A stretch of 64,000 nt of DNA, taken from the NCBI GenBank assembly GCA_964534995.1, contig CAZHSC010000008.1, positions 1-64,000 of the forward strand, read 5' to 3'. This document shows positions 62,563-64,000 of the stretch, piece by piece (the stretch's first letter is position 1; every line of letters starts with the position of its first letter). Below the pieces are notes generated by a model that did not search any database, was not told the origin of the DNA, and saw only the letters and a list, made by a program, of their open reading frames with translations. This DNA comes from JAJTFW01 sp964534995. GTDB taxonomy: Bacteria > Bacteroidota > Bacteroidia > AKYH767-A > OLB10. The position numbers were made by a program, and so were the translations under genes.

Positions 62563-64000
62563 CTATTCAGCCTTAACCACTCTTTGCCAAAAGATTTTCT
62601 TTCCTGAATACATCTTTAGGACGTATACCCCGGGAAATAAATTCTCCGCGCGTATCATGGCATTATTTTCGGCATCAAATCTTCCTTCACCCACTTTTTG
62701 AAACAGCATATCATATATTTCATAATTCGTATTCGCTGAAAAAACACCTTTAATCGGTCTCACTTTAAATTGATCCTTAAAAGGGTTGGGGGCCACTACT
62801 AGAAGTTCTGTCGCTTCATTTTCTATGATCCCCACTGAAAGTGTATCACAGGGACTTCCAATTATCGGTCCTAAGGTGTAATCAGGATTATTAGGTAACC
62901 CCAGATAGGTTCGACACCCGGGGAGGTACAAACTGAAAGGCTGATAATCACAAGACAGCCCGCCACTGTCGGGGTAATTGATGACACTGAGGTGGGTGTT
63001 GTATATATTCCATGCAGTATCCGGATAGGGATAATTAAAACTCGTTCCATTGTTCCAGGCGATAGATCGGTAAATACGATTATCAGGTGCTCTGCGAATG
63101 GTACTAGCAGGGGCAAGCGGAACATCTATAGAATCTAACAACACTTTGTTTTGCCAGGGTTGAGCGTTTTGCAAATCAAATTGAAACAAGTAGCTGGTCC
63201 AATCCGCAGTTGCTATATAAAGGTACCGCCCACTGTTGCTAAATTCAACACTCCAAAATCGCTCTTTCAAATCCATGGAACCAATATTGTTTCTAATATA
63301 CCGGTGATTACTTAATAATCCGGTACAACGATCAAAGTCAAATAACTCGATAACACTCCGAATACTTATTCCTGCTAAAACAGTTCCACCGGGATTCATC
63401 GCAAATCGATAAAAGCCGGACTCAATAAAAGCTCCCAATGGTTGACCAGCGGTAATTGTTATACCATTTGGAGTTACAAGTAGTGTTTGTATCGTATCAC
63501 TTTGAAAATCGGAATGCTTATAAATTAACCACCAGTCACGACCATTCCCATGTTTTATTGCCAACAAGCCATCATTTATGGGATTAGGATATAGTAATAT
63601 GTTTTTTTGAGTTACAGCTCCCAACCCACCATTCTGACTTAAATCCACCTTTGAATAACGCAAACCCGGATTAGTTGTGGAGGTAACTCCTGCTGTAAAT
63701 ACATAAAACTCATTTGCATTTCCCGGATCAGGAAGGATCACCATTTCATGATACCAACCTGAAGTTTTAATATTTAAACCATTTTGCATTACCTGATGAT
63801 TTTTATTATATACTACGCCCATAATAGGTAAGTTAGGATTCAGGAAAGAAACCGGTTCGGGAGAACTTGTATAAAATAACAAACTATTGTTTGCATCTGA
63901 AATGGAGGCACAGGTACCACGTGCATTTACCGAGGTGTTATAATTTGAGTCAATGCCAGTGCTATTAAATTTTATACCACAACTATCTCCAAACGTCCAA
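62563..64000 (-). CDS. T9SS-sorted secreted protein, C-terminal part, N-terminus beyond the window
   Basis: The frame is open to the right edge (starting WTFGDSCGIKFNSTGID), so the ATG at 63882 is internal, not the start. At least 478 residues are in the window. The body repeats beta-propeller-like blades (FWSVEFSNSGRYLYIATAD, FRFAMNPGGT-like segments), a type common in Bacteroidota proteins that begin with a signal and end in a T9SS tail. The C-terminal sorting domain is clear (VVAPNPFKDQFKVRPIKG, ENLFPGVYVLKMY, FWQRVVKAE). The function is unknown. The stretch is more AT-rich than most neighbours. Confidence 0.85.
   Translation of the reverse strand, partial: WTFGDSCGIKFNSTGIDSNYNTSVNARGTCASISDANNSLLFYTSSPEPVSFLNPNLPIMGVVYNKNHQVMQNGLNIKTSGWYHEMVILPDPGNANEFYVFTAGVTSTTNPGLRYSKVDLSQNGGLGAVTQKNILLYPNPINDGLLAIKHGNGRDWWLIYKHSDFQSDTIQTLLVTPNGITITAGQPLGAFIESGFYRFAMNPGGTVLAGISIRSVIELFDFDRCTGLLSNHRYIRNNIGSMDLKERFWSVEFSNSGRYLYIATADWTSYLFQFDLQNAQPWQNKVLLDSIDVPLAPASTIRRAPDNRIYRSIAWNNGTSFNYPYPDTAWNIYNTHLSVINYPDSGGLSCDYQPFSLYLPGCRTYLGLPNNPDYTLGPIIGSPCDTLSVGIIENEATELLVVAPNPFKDQFKVRPIKGVFSANTNYEIYDMLFQKVGEGRFDAENNAMIRAENLFPGVYVLKMYSGKKIFWQRVVKAE

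Overview
The window reads as chromosome of a Bacteroidota bacterium, probably of the Chitinophagales/Sphingobacteriales type. Three things point there. At least eight secreted proteins end in type IX secretion (T9SS) C-terminal sorting domains. Many genes are preceded by the Bacteroidota -7 promoter element TAnnTTTG. The housekeeping proteins have Bacteroidota forms (long IspG with an inserted domain, short primary sigma factor, DUF349 and DUF5686 proteins). There is no rRNA, CRISPR array, prophage or insertion sequence. A run of 10 N at 13871-13880 and an 11-G run at 931-941 suggest a draft or metagenome assembly.

Layout. 1-4.9 kb: a truncated, frame-broken beta-helix surface protein and a tandem pair of paralogous T9SS proteins, each with its own terminator. 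5-9 kb: MarC-family and diacylglycerol kinase membrane proteins, then a 956-residue Ig/DNRLRE T9SS protein. 9-17.3 kb: a PolB-like exonuclease, a DUF5686 outer-membrane protein, a small conserved unknown, a serine hydrolase broken by the gap, lipB and ispG. 17.4-25.3 kb: a LamG T9SS protein, a lipoprotein, an SRPBCC protein and two tandem M43 metalloproteases with T9SS tails. 25.5-36 kb: a DUF349 protein, tRNA-Pro(CGG), another T9SS protein, glyS, a cysteine desulfurase, a hemerythrin-like protein, nrdB and the primary sigma factor. 36.2-42.7 kb: a dense His-Asp phosphorelay cluster. 42.8-50.3 kb: NhaD antiporter, two translationally coupled amino-acid permeases, a TonB-dependent receptor and a membrane partner candidate. 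50.4-53.5 kb: acpP-fabF-rnc and an orphan HNH endonuclease. 54.2-58.5 kb: purN, dxs, asnS. 58.5-60 kb: a gene-free mosaic of direct repeats. 60-64 kb: rpoN, a structured low-complexity spacer, a degenerate PAP2-like membrane protein and a T9SS protein running off the right edge.

How the genes work together. The most coherent candidate system is the phosphorelay at 36.65-42.65 kb: a TPR sensor kinase, a stand-alone receiver, a secreted protein resembling the C-terminal domains of the T9SS/gliding motor protein GldM, a receiver-kinase-receiver hybrid, an Hpt protein and a receiver that ends in a membrane helix. No DNA-binding output domain is encoded in it. With the many T9SS cargo genes nearby, a link to surface secretion or motility is a testable hypothesis, not a demonstrated one. 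The other genes are mostly housekeeping: isoprenoid precursors (dxs, ispG), lipoylation, fatty-acid synthesis, tRNA charging, purine synthesis, and both a primary sigma factor and sigma-54.
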